The translations under genes and the position numbers were made by a program. Of a stretch of DNA of 64,000 nt, positions 44,940-53,035 are shown in pieces; position 1 is the first letter of the stretch; each line of letters opens with the position of its first letter. A model generated the notes under the pieces. That model searched no databases, was not told the origin of the DNA, and saw nothing but the letters and a program-made list of their open reading frames with translations. This DNA comes from CAMYOC01 sp963704875. Its GTDB lineage: Bacteria; Pseudomonadota; Gammaproteobacteria; Steroidobacterales; XN24. The stretch lies in contig CAVPIA010000004.1 in the NCBI GenBank assembly GCA_963704875.1, positions 1 to 64,000 on the forward strand, read 5' to 3'.

Positions 44940-45209
44940 ATAAACCGACAGGTGTTGATTTGGTGCCAATCCTTGCCGATGAGCCGGCCGGAAGCGCAGT
45001 AACAGGGGCGGCGCGGGATGATCGTCGATCATCTGGCCGAAGTGCTCGGCAAATCCCGGGGTGTCCCGCATGCATACCTGTGCGGCCCGCCCGGCATGAT
45101 CGACAGTTGTATCAGCACGCTTGAGGGAAGCGGGGTGTCCGCTGCCGACATTCATTTCGACAAGTTCCTGGACCAGTCGCACCTGGCGCCAGCGAAGAAG
45201 ATGGCCTGA
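44940..45209 (+). pseudogene. 3' remnant of an NADH-dependent ferredoxin-reductase-type gene
   Basis: The C-terminal motif HAYLCGPPGMIDSCISTLEG and DIHFDKF is that of the NAD-binding end of ferredoxin-NAD reductases of the phenol-hydroxylase/NqrF type. Only 63 codons (45018-45209) are in frame; a preceding stretch about 44960-45012 in a neighbouring frame reads VPILADEPAG and fits the same protein, so one indel separates them. No upstream two-thirds of the gene is present. A decayed remnant that is not expected to be functional. Confidence 0.65.
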
Positions 45210-45334
45210 GAGTCTGCGGACGCGCATCCCGGCATCGACCGCGACTCTGCTGGCCAATAAGCTATTAGGCCCAATAAACTGTTAAGCCCAATAAATTACA
45301 AGCAATGAACGGCACGAGGGCCGAGCGCGGGAAC

Positions 45335-45694
45335 ATGACGACGCTAAAGACAAAAATCAGCTCGCCTAAATGGCGCGACTGTCAGGCTTTCTATCAGTCA
45401 GTCTTCGGCATGGTGGTCGCCGAGGCGTGGGATGAGCCCGGGGACCGGGGCGTGATCCTTGCATTCGAAAACGGCAGGCAGGAAGCGTTTGTCGAACTGT
45501 ACGACACCGACGCAACCCACGACTTCAGCGGATTGAGTCTGCAGTTCAGGGTTGATGATCTGAACCAATTCCTCACGTCGCTTCCGGACTCGATCGCCCG
45601 CGAAGGTCCGACACCCAGACCATGGGGTTCTACCTATGTCTACCTGAACGACCCTGCCGGTGTGCCGATCGTCGTCTTCGAAGGCGGTTTGTAA
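45335..45694 (+). CDS. VOC (glyoxalase/bleomycin resistance) superfamily protein
   Basis: About 119 residues in one VOC fold: SPKWRDCQAFYQSVFGMVVAEAWDEPG, then GLSLQFRVDDLNQFL, and the metal-strand end WGSTYVYLNDPAGVPIVVFEG. The N-terminal ligand usually a His is not obvious, so the metal site may be incomplete. I took ATG 45335; the frame begins ten codons earlier at 45305. Function unassigned. The gene is flanked by degenerate palindromes. Confidence 0.8.
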   Translation: MTTLKTKISSPKWRDCQAFYQSVFGMVVAEAWDEPGDRGVILAFENGRQEAFVELYDTDATHDFSGLSLQFRVDDLNQFLTSLPDSIAREGPTPRPWGSTYVYLNDPAGVPIVVFEGGL

Positions 45695-45725
45695 GCAAGG
45701 CTGTTGCCGGTCACAGCTTCAGGCA

Positions 45726-45776
45726 GGGGTCACAGACGTACTGTTCCTGGTTTGGAATGACCACGTCTCTGACCCT
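45726..45776. repeat. Palindromic repeat, family C, copy 3 (long spacer)
   Basis: Arms GGGGTCACAGACGT and ACGTCTCTGACCCT with about 23 bases between. Downstream of the VOC gene and of the convergent TPR gene. Confidence 0.55.
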
Positions 45777-45790
45777 CTCCACCGGCCTCG

Positions 45791-46198
45791 CTATTGCGCT
45801 GCCTTGATGTTCTCCTGCAGGCCGCGTCGCAGATACTCCAGCGCTTCATCCGTGCGGCCGGCATCTTTCAGGGTATCGCCGATAAGCATGTAGGCTGCGT
45901 TGCGGATTGCCGGGCTGCTGCTTTGGTCCAGCACCTCCCGCAGCACTTCTACCGAGCGGACTTTCTCGCCGCGCTCCTCATACACTTCCTTGATCTTCTG
46001 CATCTGCATGATGGCCGCTTTCTCCGAACTCGATGAGATCTCATAGGTCGATTCGATGATCTCAAAATAGTCGGTCATGATTGACAGAAAGGTCTGCATC
46101 AAACGCAGATCGTCCTGCGTTTGCGCATGGGCGCCGGGTGCGGCGGCCATAAGCAGTGTGGCGGTCAGACTGACTGTGAGTGCCTTAAACGTGCGCAT
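45791..46198 (-). CDS. Small secreted TPR-like protein of the sigma-factor operon
   Basis: About 135 residues from ATG 46198. A signal peptide (ending near GAHAQT) is followed by a helical chain: LMQTFLSIMTDYFEIIEST, IREVYEERGEKVRSVEVLREV and one TPR-like hairpin, RNAAYMLIGDTLKDAGRTDEALEYLRRGL. It overlaps the end of the anti-sigma-like gene by 14 bases, so the three form one operon. Probably a periplasmic accessory or sensor. No precise family. Confidence 0.75.
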   Translation of the reverse strand: MRTFKALTVSLTATLLMAAAPGAHAQTQDDLRLMQTFLSIMTDYFEIIESTYEISSSSEKAAIMQMQKIKEVYEERGEKVRSVEVLREVLDQSSSPAIRNAAYMLIGDTLKDAGRTDEALEYLRRGLQENIKAAQ

Positions 46199-46601
46199 GA
46201 TCTTTCTCCTTCTGATAGATGCTCTGCTTATGAATACGGGTCTGAGGTTTGTCGGTTTCAGTTTCAGGCTTGAATTGCGGTCTGGCTGATATGGACGGCA
46301 CCTTGACGCTGCGCAGCTGATCCAGCCCGGGCGTCCTGACCGCCGGCCTGGGAGGTTTGAGCGCCGCGAGCGTCGCATACGAGGGCGTGCTCGTCCCGGA
46401 CGAGGCCGCGGGCCGTTGCTGCAACAGATCCGGCATTAGCCAGACCGCTACGAAAGCGGCCATCGTCGCGGCCGCCAACGGGATCCACCGGTGCGCCGGT
46501 TTTCTCGGCGCTGCGACCTCGGCACGGATACGAGTCGCCAGGTATGCCGGCGCGCGGATATCCCGATAGTCACGCTTTAGTTGGTCGAACTCTCTACCCA
46601 T
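46185..46601 (-). CDS. Putative anti-sigma factor
   Basis: 138 residues. A cytosolic N-terminus with FDQLKRDYRDIRAPAYLATRI, one membrane helix near 41-58 (LAAATMAAFVAVWLMP), and a Pro/Thr/Ser-rich periplasmic tail. Size and position directly after an ECF sigma factor gene, overlapping it by eight bases, support an anti-sigma role. No zinc HxxxCxxC motif was found, so it is not a classical ZAS-type anti-sigma. The tail might be the signal receptor, together with the next TPR protein. Confidence 0.65.
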   Translation of the reverse strand: MGREFDQLKRDYRDIRAPAYLATRIRAEVAAPRKPAHRWIPLAAATMAAFVAVWLMPDLLQQRPAASSGTSTPSYATLAALKPPRPAVRTPGLDQLRSVKVPSISARPQFKPETETDKPQTRIHKQSIYQKEKDHAHV

Positions 46602-47145
46602 GCTCGATCCCGATCTGTTTGATCTTGAGTTTCAGCTGGCTGACCGCTTTGTGCAGCAAGGCCTTGACCGTGCCCTCACGGCAGCCCATGGCCTGTGCGG
46701 TCTCGCGGACCGACAGATCCTCGAATATCCGCAACATAACGACCTCCTGTTGTCGTGCTGGCAAGGCCGCCACCAGCTCACGGATGCGCCGCGCGCCCTG
46801 CTCGTCGGTGGCCTGACGTTCCGGGCCCGCCGCTGAGTCCGCAGGTTCGTAGTCGAGCGCCTCGGCTCGTCGACGACGATTATTTTCGCGACAGACGTTT
46901 TTGGTCGTCCGATACAGCCAGGTAAACGGCGTCGAGCGGAAGCGAAACGAACGCAATCCCTTGTAGCTGCGAACAAAAACCTCCTGTGCCACGTCCGCCG
47001 CGGATTGCTCGTCGTAGAGCCAGACGCGGGCCAGCCGGAAGATCCGGTCCTGGAAACGCAGCACGATGGCGTCGAATGCGAAGTCATCGCCGGATCTGAA
47101 CAACCGGACCAGTTCAACATCAGATTTGTCATCCCAATTGATCAA
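46594..47145 (-). CDS. ECF sigma-70 factor
   Basis: 183 residues. Region 2 contains FDAIVLRFQDRIFRLA and the -10 recognition DVAQEVFVRSYKGLRSF; region 4 has LPARQQEVVMLRIFEDLSV and the helix-turn-helix ETAQAMGCREGTVKALLHKA. It directs RNA polymerase to a stress or envelope regulon. It heads a three-gene minus-strand operon and is divergent from a TolB-TPR gene, 296 bases apart, which it may control. A possible -35/-10 pair was not pinned down. Confidence 0.9.
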   Translation of the reverse strand: MINWDDKSDVELVRLFRSGDDFAFDAIVLRFQDRIFRLARVWLYDEQSAADVAQEVFVRSYKGLRSFRFRSTPFTWLYRTTKNVCRENNRRRRAEALDYEPADSAAGPERQATDEQGARRIRELVAALPARQQEVVMLRIFEDLSVRETAQAMGCREGTVKALLHKAVSQLKLKIKQIGIEHG

Positions 47146-47330
47146 CGATCATGTTGCCTGTTAGTGCATCCGGACGGTGATCGGTTTACTCCGATCCTGA
47201 TTCCGTAACGGTGTGGAGGAAATCCGGTTGTGATCCCGGCCCCGGTGTCGACAGCCATATGATCACACGGCATTGCATACGGGTCGTTAGTGCGGGCAGC
47301 CGCGGATCGGTTTACTTCGCTCAATCTACA

Positions 47331-47381
47331 AAAGGTGTCAGGTTTATTTTTTCTGAAGAAATAGACCTGACATCCTTTTTC
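47331..47381. repeat. Palindromic repeat, family B, copy 1
   Basis: AAAGGTGTCAGGTTTATTTT and AAATAGACCTGACATCCTTT form complementary arms around TTCTGAAGA. It lies 60 bases before the fourth TolB-TPR start. Confidence 0.75.
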
Positions 47382-47441
47382 CTTCTCAATCCCGGGCCGA
47401 TCGGCGATGATGCATGCTCGATAGCCAGCACCGGTAAACAC

Positions 47442-49043
47442 ATGTCGCTGTTAGCCGAGTTGAAACGCCGCAACGTAGTAAAAGTGAGTAGTGCTTACCT
47501 GGCGCTCGGCTGGGTGGTCGTCGAGGTCACCAGCACCGTCACTCCGTTGCTGAACCTGCCCGAATGGCTGCCTTCGGTGGTGGTGTGGATCGGGATCATC
47601 GGTTTCCCGTTCGTCGCGGTGTTCGCCTGGGTCTATGAGCTGACGCCCGAGGGACTCAAGCGCGAGAGCGAGATCGATCGATCTTCATCTTCGTCTGCGG
47701 CTCTTGTCTCGTCCAGGCGACTGAATTATCTGATCATCGGATTTGTCGCCTTGGCGGTGCTGTTGTTCGCGACGGACCGCTTAATCCGCAGCAGCGCGCC
47801 GCCCATTGCTCAGCCTGAGCCTGCACAGGCTGTCGAAACAATCGCGGCGCTGGACGACCGACCTGCCATTGCGGTACTGCCATTCGACAATCTGTCCGCG
47901 GACCCGGAACAGGCGTTCTTTGCCGAGGGTCTCGCCGAGGACCTGATCACGCGCCTGTCGAACTGGCGCGCGTTCCCGGTGATCGCCCGCAGCTCCAGCT
48001 TCCAGTTTCGCGGTGGCAACGTGAATCTTGAACAGGTTAGCGAGGCGCTCGGGGCGCGCTATGTCGTGCAAGGCAGTGTCCGGCGACAGGCCGACCGCAT
48101 CCGCGTCACGGCGCAATTGATTGACGCGTCCTCGGGCGAGCACATCTGGGCGGATTCCTACGATCGTGAGGTGACAGACGTATTCGCGTTGCAGGACGAG
48201 ATCAGCGCCATGATCGCGGCACCGCTGGTTAGCGACCTCAACCGCGCCGAGGCGGCACGCGCCCAGCAGCGCGGTACCGAAAACCTGGAGGCCTGGAGTC
48301 TCTACCAGCTCGGAATGCAGCACGCCAACCGCTATTCGCGGGAGGATCTTGCCGCGGCGCGCGCGCTGTTTTCACAAGCGGCGGAGCGTGACCCACAGTT
48401 CGCCACGGCACTGGCCCAGTTGGTGCTGGCCAATCTCTGGGACGTCGTGCTCGGCTGGAACGAGACGCCCGCCGAGACCGTGACCGCCTCACTGGAACTC
48501 GCACGCGACGCAGCGTCGCTCGACCCCCGTGATCCCGCGGCGCAAGCGGCGCTTGGCTGGGCCTATACGATGTCGGGCGATCTGGACGCCGGGCTGGATG
48601 CGAGCAGGCGCGCGGTCGAGCTCAATCCGAGCATGCCGGAAGCATGGGGCTGGCTCAGTTGGACACAGCTCCTGACAGGTGAGCTCGACGACTGCATCGC
48701 CGCAGCACAACGCACGCAGCGGCTCGATCCGCAGGGCGTCTACGCATTGATCGTGCTGGACAACCTGTCGCAAGCCTACTGGCAACAGGGGCAGTACGAT
48801 GCGGGGCTTCGCGCTGCCAGGAGATTGCTGGTCGGGCTGCCGGACTATTATCTCGGTCACGTTTTCGTGGCGATGAACGCAGTGGGACTGGAGCAAATGG
48901 ACGAGGCACGCGCCGCAATCGCCGAGGGGCGCCGTGCGCAACCGGAACTGTCACTCGCGCTGGTTCAGGCCATGTACGGGGTTGCGCGCCCGGAGATCGA
49001 TGCCCGGCGCGACGCCATGCTGCGGCAAGCGGGTCTGGAGTGA
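47442..49043 (+). CDS. TolB-like/TPR membrane protein, paralogue 4
   Basis: About 533 residues from ATG 47442 (MSLLAELKRRNVVKV). Membrane helices near 12-34, 45-67 and 93-111, then PAIAVLPFDNLSADPEQ, GLAEDLITRLSNW and RSSSFQFRGG, a more diverged TolB-like core (VVQGSVRRQADRIRVTAQL, YDREVTDVFALQDEI). TPR repeats follow (GMQHANRYSREDLAAARALF and others) to a ADARRDAMLRQAGLE end. It lacks the usual DPRW block. It is divergent from the ECF sigma operon. Confidence 0.78.
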   Translation: MSLLAELKRRNVVKVSSAYLALGWVVVEVTSTVTPLLNLPEWLPSVVVWIGIIGFPFVAVFAWVYELTPEGLKRESEIDRSSSSSAALVSSRRLNYLIIGFVALAVLLFATDRLIRSSAPPIAQPEPAQAVETIAALDDRPAIAVLPFDNLSADPEQAFFAEGLAEDLITRLSNWRAFPVIARSSSFQFRGGNVNLEQVSEALGARYVVQGSVRRQADRIRVTAQLIDASSGEHIWADSYDREVTDVFALQDEISAMIAAPLVSDLNRAEAARAQQRGTENLEAWSLYQLGMQHANRYSREDLAAARALFSQAAERDPQFATALAQLVLANLWDVVLGWNETPAETVTASLELARDAASLDPRDPAAQAALGWAYTMSGDLDAGLDASRRAVELNPSMPEAWGWLSWTQLLTGELDDCIAAAQRTQRLDPQGVYALIVLDNLSQAYWQQGQYDAGLRAARRLLVGLPDYYLGHVFVAMNAVGLEQMDEARAAIAEGRRAQPELSLALVQAMYGVARPEIDARRDAMLRQAGLE

Positions 49044-49071
49044 GATATATTTTTGCCAAGACGAGAAGGCT

Positions 49072-49109
49072 GGTGCCGATCATAGCTTTATAGCTAGTTT
49101 TGCTTCCTG
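49072..49109 (+). repeat. Dispersed repeat, family D, copy 9
   Basis: GGTGCCGATCATAGCTTTAT then AGCTAGTTTTGCTTCCTG, a close copy, 100 bases upstream of the HNH nuclease gene. A CACCAG hexamer array (49127-49160) follows. With the reverse copy at 49596-49626 it flanks that gene. Confidence 0.75.
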
Positions 49110-49223
49110 TGCGGAGGCTGGCATCCGGCACCAGCACCAGCACCAGCACCAGCACCGGAGGATATAGCCGTTCCATCAAAGAAGTCACAAGCCGGTACCA
49201 GCGCGGTAGACAGGAGCGTTGCG

Positions 49224-49553
49224 ATGGCGCGGCAGCAGCGCGCGGAGCGAGAGAAGGGCTACCGGGCGCAGGCCTTAAAGCTCTATCCCAAAATATGCGC
49301 GCGTTGCGGCCGCGAATTTGGCGGCGAGAACCTGCGGGAGCTCACCGTTCATCACAAAGACCACAACCACGACAATAATCCGCCGGATGGCAGCAACTGG
49401 GAATTGCTTTGCCTTTATTGCCACGACAATGAGCATGCGCGACATCTGGTTGCCGACGACGCTAGCGCTGTGGCGCAAGGCAAGACCGCAGAGCCACCAT
49501 CCACGCATTCTCCGTTTGCCGGTCTCGATGCATTACTGAAACGCGACACATAG
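49224..49553 (+). CDS. YajD-type HNH nuclease
   Basis: 109 residues with an HNH domain: ICARCGREF (Cys-x2-Cys), the HHKDHNHDNNPP core, and CLYCHDNEHARHL (second Cys pair plus His). This matches the small YajD family, of unknown substrate. ATG 49224. It is alone and flanked by inverted family D repeats, so it could be a mobile cassette, though HNH genes of this class are often chromosomal. Confidence 0.82.
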   Translation: MARQQRAEREKGYRAQALKLYPKICARCGREFGGENLRELTVHHKDHNHDNNPPDGSNWELLCLYCHDNEHARHLVADDASAVAQGKTAEPPSTHSPFAGLDALLKRDT

Positions 49554-49595
49554 TCTTCTGCCATGATGGCTGACGCCGACCATCCGCGATCGCGT

Positions 49596-49626
49596 CTATA
49601 GAGGCTATGAAACTATGATCGGCACC
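49596..49626 (-). repeat. Dispersed repeat, family D, copy 10 (reverse)
   Basis: CTATAGAGGCTATGAAACTA then TGATCGGCACC. Reverse orientation relative to copy 9, flanking the HNH gene. A family C half-arm CGTCTCTGACCCC follows at about 49653-49665. Confidence 0.6.
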
Positions 49627-49748
49627 AGCCAGAATTCGTTATTTGGAAAACAGCCCGTCTCTGACCCCGTACCGCCTTGCGGTAGCCAGACCTGCCGGTA
49701 CGCAGGAATGCGCGGCAGGCAGTGTCGCCGCTTGCCCGCATTCCCGCA

Positions 49749-50408
49749 CTAGTCCGGCGTGCTCTTCAGCATAAGCGTCCCCATCCAGGCAAACCAGACG
49801 ATCTGACCCAGCCCGAAAGCGGCGCCCAGCTCACCGAGTGAAGGGACGATGGTCAGGATGCCAAACATGCCGACGGCCACACCGAGATAGCCGAGGGCCC
49901 TGGGCGATACCCGGTAGCGCAGAGAAACGACACCAATCAACAGCACCCAGATACCACCGACAATTTCGACCCCGCCTCCAAGGCCTTCCTGGATGGCCCC
50001 GACCGCCAGCCAGACTGAGTCCGCCTGGGCTGGATCCCGGTCGTAGAGTGCAGCCACCGTCTCCAGCCCGACACTGGTGACCATACCGCTGGCGATGACC
50101 AGACCCGCCCAAATCAGGCCGAACGCAGTCGCAATATTCATCAGTGACGCAGAGCGGACTTTCAAGCGCTCATGCAGCGCCACTGCCAGAACCACCAGGG
50201 CGACGCCAAAGACCACGTAGATAAACAGATTCCATGTCTGGAAGATGACCTCTCTTTCCAGAACAAACTCGAGCCGTTGGGCAGAGCTCCAGCCTTCCGT
50301 GCTGCCCGGATTGAGCACGGTGGCAATCACCGCAAAACCGACGACATAGCACAGCGCCTCGAGCAGTGCGGCGATGCCCCCGGCTTTTTGCAAAGTGTTA
50401 GTGCTCAC
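49749..50408 (-). CDS. DUF4386 integral membrane protein
   Basis: 219 residues with six hydrophobic segments, starting KAGGIAALLEALCYVVGF and including WNLFIYVVFGVALVVLAVAL, FGLIWAGLVIASGMV and GIWVLLIGVVSLRYR. The pattern fits DUF4386, a six-helix family of unknown function. ATG 50408 follows GGAGT. Not clearly linked to either neighbour. Confidence 0.75.
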   Translation of the reverse strand: MSTNTLQKAGGIAALLEALCYVVGFAVIATVLNPGSTEGWSSAQRLEFVLEREVIFQTWNLFIYVVFGVALVVLAVALHERLKVRSASLMNIATAFGLIWAGLVIASGMVTSVGLETVAALYDRDPAQADSVWLAVGAIQEGLGGGVEIVGGIWVLLIGVVSLRYRVSPRALGYLGVAVGMFGILTIVPSLGELGAAFGLGQIVWFAWMGTLMLKSTPD

Positions 50409-50824
50409 GCTGACTCCTGTTAACTGACGGGGACATCCACGCCGGGCGGTCGGGACGCCGATGCGGCGAAGAGCCGGTTCCCCGGCATTTTACATAAACC
50501 ATTTCCGGCCGTGGGTGCTGTGTAACGTGCGGTTCCGGACCCTGCGCAATGTTCAGGGTCAGCAATGATGGAACCCGCGAAACCACTCCCAACTCATTGA
50601 ATTGGAGATGACAATCTTATTGTTTCGTATTTTTCTCGACTTCCATTGCAAACCCGTGCATCGTCACTGCCCTGACAATGGTCGGACAGGCCAAAGTCAG
50701 TTAAGAAAAACAAGAAGACCAAGAACCGGTTCTCCCCTTTGTCGAGCAGCCATCAAACGCTCCACACAGGACTCAGGACAGCCGCGCTACCGACGACTCG
50801 TCAATTATCAATTGGGGGAACCAC
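50409..50824. other. Divergent intergenic region
   Basis: 416 bases between the DUF4386 and beta-propeller genes. It has AT-rich parts near 50600-50640 and a polypurine stretch near 50702-50725, but I see no repeat family member and no credible gene. Confidence 0.4.
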
Positions 50825-51829
50825 ATGAGAAAGCAATTCGTTATCGGAATGGTCGCACTGGCCATTCTTGCGTTACCAATACAATCTAGCATCGCGGGCG
50901 ACAAACACGGACCGAAGCACAAACCCTTCCCGAAGAAGGTCTTCACCAATCCCGGATCCCCGCCCGAGGGTTTTACCATCGGTAAGGGACACACCGCCTA
51001 TCAGGGCTCGGTGGACGGGTCCGTTTACAAGGCGGACCTGAGATCCGGCAAGGGTGAGCTACTGGTCGACGTGGTGGAGCCGTGGACACCAGACACCTGC
51101 CGCCTGCTCGGACTGCGGGTCGATAGCCGCACCAACTATCTGTTCGGGGCCGGGTGTTTTTATGGCAACGCGTTCGTTTACGACGCGGATAACGGTGCGC
51201 TGATAGCAGAGTACCAGCTGGATTCATCGGGTGCCTCGGTGATCAACGATCTGGCGATCACCAAGGACGCGGTTTACTTCACCGATTTCAACCAGCCGTT
51301 TTTGTACAAACTGCCGCTTGCCAAAAACGGTGGACTGCCGGCTGCCGACGCGGCCATCGCAATACCGTTGACCGGTGACTTCCCGACGACCAATGACTTC
51401 GGTGAGGGGACCTCGAACGGTATCGTCGCGACGAAGAACGGCAAGACCCTGATCATCGGCAGCTCGTTCACCGCGAAGCTCTACAAAGTGGACCCGGAAA
51501 CCGGCGATGCGAAAGAGATCGTCATTGATCCGCCTCTCGACGGCTTTCTGGACGGCATCGCGATGAAGGGTAGAACCCTGTATATCGCGACGCCATACGA
51601 ATTCGAGCCTGGCTCGGTCGATCGGATTCAGGTCGTGAAACTGGACAAGGACCTGCTCTCGGGCAAACTCGTGGACACGATCACTGATGATGATCTGGAC
51701 GGTGTCGCGAGCCTCGCGATTTTCGGTAGTTCCCTGTACGTGAACAACGCAAGGTACCTTGACTTCCCGGAGCCGGATACAGCCTACTGGGTCACGAAGC
51801 TAAAAATCAGTCCGAAAAAGAAGAAATAG
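50825..51829 (+). CDS. Secreted six-bladed beta-propeller protein (SMP-30/NHL-like)
   Basis: 334 residues with a signal peptide (ending near SSIAGD), a His/Lys/Pro-rich stretch (KHGPKHKPFPKK), then a propeller pattern: PPEGFTIGKGHTAYQGSVDG, GLRVDSRTNYLFGAG, INDLAITKDAVYFTDFNQP, GTSNGIVATKNGKTLIIG and LDGIAMKGRTLYIATP. This matches SMP-30/gluconolactonase-like and NHL-like propellers; the catalytic metal ligands are not all evident. ATG 50825 has GGGGGAA upstream, and a strong terminator follows the stop. Confidence 0.75.
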   Translation: MRKQFVIGMVALAILALPIQSSIAGDKHGPKHKPFPKKVFTNPGSPPEGFTIGKGHTAYQGSVDGSVYKADLRSGKGELLVDVVEPWTPDTCRLLGLRVDSRTNYLFGAGCFYGNAFVYDADNGALIAEYQLDSSGASVINDLAITKDAVYFTDFNQPFLYKLPLAKNGGLPAADAAIAIPLTGDFPTTNDFGEGTSNGIVATKNGKTLIIGSSFTAKLYKVDPETGDAKEIVIDPPLDGFLDGIAMKGRTLYIATPYEFEPGSVDRIQVVKLDKDLLSGKLVDTITDDDLDGVASLAIFGSSLYVNNARYLDFPEPDTAYWVTKLKISPKKKK

Positions 51830-51861
51830 CACGACTGACAGCAAATTCGTTACAGTTTTTA

Positions 51862-51891
51862 AGAACCCCGCTTCGGCGGGGTTTTTTTGTG
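51862..51891 (+). terminator. Rho-independent terminator after the beta-propeller gene
   Basis: Stem ACCCCGC / GCGGGGT with tetraloop TTCG (a very stable UUCG-type) followed by TTTTTTT. Confidence 0.9.
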
Positions 51892-51893
51892 CC

Positions 51894-51957
51894 CACCCTT
51901 TTTGGGGTCAGAAACGTGTCTATTATTGATTGGAAGAAAGAAGGCCTCCGACCCTGC
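51894..51957. repeat. Palindromic repeat, family C, degenerate copy
   Basis: Starts TTTTTGGGGTCAGAAACGTG as in family C and ends CTCCGACCCTGCCCC about 50 bases on. Arms are imperfect and the spacer is long. Confidence 0.45.
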
Positions 51958-52133
51958 CCCGCAAAGTGCCAGCGCGCAGGTGATACCCTTGTGAGGCATT
52001 CGCGATCCGACCCGGGCCGCTGCATGAAGGGTCCTGGCGATACTCACCATAGCGCACTTTGCTGCGGGGTCTGGTGAGTCATGCAATGTTCACCGGCACC
52101 CGGTTCTCATGACCCATCCGGCGCGAGAGGGAT

Positions 52134-52973
52134 ATGAAAAAGCTCGCCCCACTCATCGAGGTCGCGACCGTTGTCGGTCTGTTCTTTTACTTCCGCCTTG
52201 TATTGAAACACTCTGCCCTCGCCGGCTGGCAGGAGTCGATATTCGGGGCGGCACCGGTGTCAAGCAGCCTGTTGTTCTTCGCGTTGCCATTGCTCATCGT
52301 ATTGGCGACGCGACGCGGCGCGCGTGGCCTGGGACTGACCACACAGCAACCAGGCTATGACCTGCGCGTCGCGATGCCCGCGTTAGCCGTGGTCGCGCCG
52401 GTCACGATATTGTTCCTTCTCGTTCAGCTGCTGGGGTCGGATCCGTATCAATGGCTGGGCGGGATCATTCTGACCATCGGTTTTACCATCGGCGGCGTGG
52501 TGATGACCCGGTCGGTCAGCAGAATCGCCAATAAGCCGGAACGGTCGATCAGCCTCTACGGCCTTGCAGGCTATGCGGGCGTTCTGGCCGGTGGCGCGGT
52601 GCTGATCGCCTTGATCCATCCGGTAGCGCCAATGCTGGGCCGGGTGATCCTGGTACTGGTGTTTGTCGGCTTGCTGGAGGAGGTATTTTTTCGCGGATAC
52701 GTCCAGACGCGGCTGAATGAGAGCCTCGGCAAACCCCTCCGCTATCGCGGCGTCAGTTTTGGCGCGGGCCTGCTGATCACCGCTGTAATCTTCGGCCTGA
52801 TGCATCCACTGACCGCATCGGCCGACACCACACCGTGGGCCTGGGCACTATGGACCACGACCGTTGGCGTGATTCTTGGCTACCTGCGCGAGAAGACCGG
52901 CGCGGCCGTGACACCGGCCATCGTTCACGGAGTGATCTTGCTTCCGGGTGTGCTGTTCGGCGTGGCTGGGTAG
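52134..52973 (+). CDS. CPBP family intramembrane metalloprotease (CAAX-type)
   Basis: 279 residues with about eight membrane helices. The catalytic motif LLEEVFFRGYVQTRL (EExxxR) is near residue 180, followed by FGAGLLITAVIFGLMHP (the second His-containing helix) and VGVILGYLREKTGAAVTPAIVHG. Bacterial members process bacteriocin precursors or membrane proteins. ATG 52134, after GAGGGAT. The substrate is not suggested by neighbours. Confidence 0.88.
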   Translation: MKKLAPLIEVATVVGLFFYFRLVLKHSALAGWQESIFGAAPVSSSLLFFALPLLIVLATRRGARGLGLTTQQPGYDLRVAMPALAVVAPVTILFLLVQLLGSDPYQWLGGIILTIGFTIGGVVMTRSVSRIANKPERSISLYGLAGYAGVLAGGAVLIALIHPVAPMLGRVILVLVFVGLLEEVFFRGYVQTRLNESLGKPLRYRGVSFGAGLLITAVIFGLMHPLTASADTTPWAWALWTTTVGVILGYLREKTGAAVTPAIVHGVILLPGVLFGVAG

Positions 52974-53035
52974 CGAAAAGGTGCCCGGAAGGGTGCCACG
53001 TCAAACCAGGCGCCAAAGAAAATCGTCTCTGACGC

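Noticed and set aside
44925..45257. 110-residue minus-strand frame over the reductase remnant
   Set aside because: Antisense to a recognisable reductase motif; no start signal or family.
50602..50889. 95-residue frame before the beta-propeller gene
   Set aside because: Overlaps the propeller start, has no ribosome site, and no family similarity.
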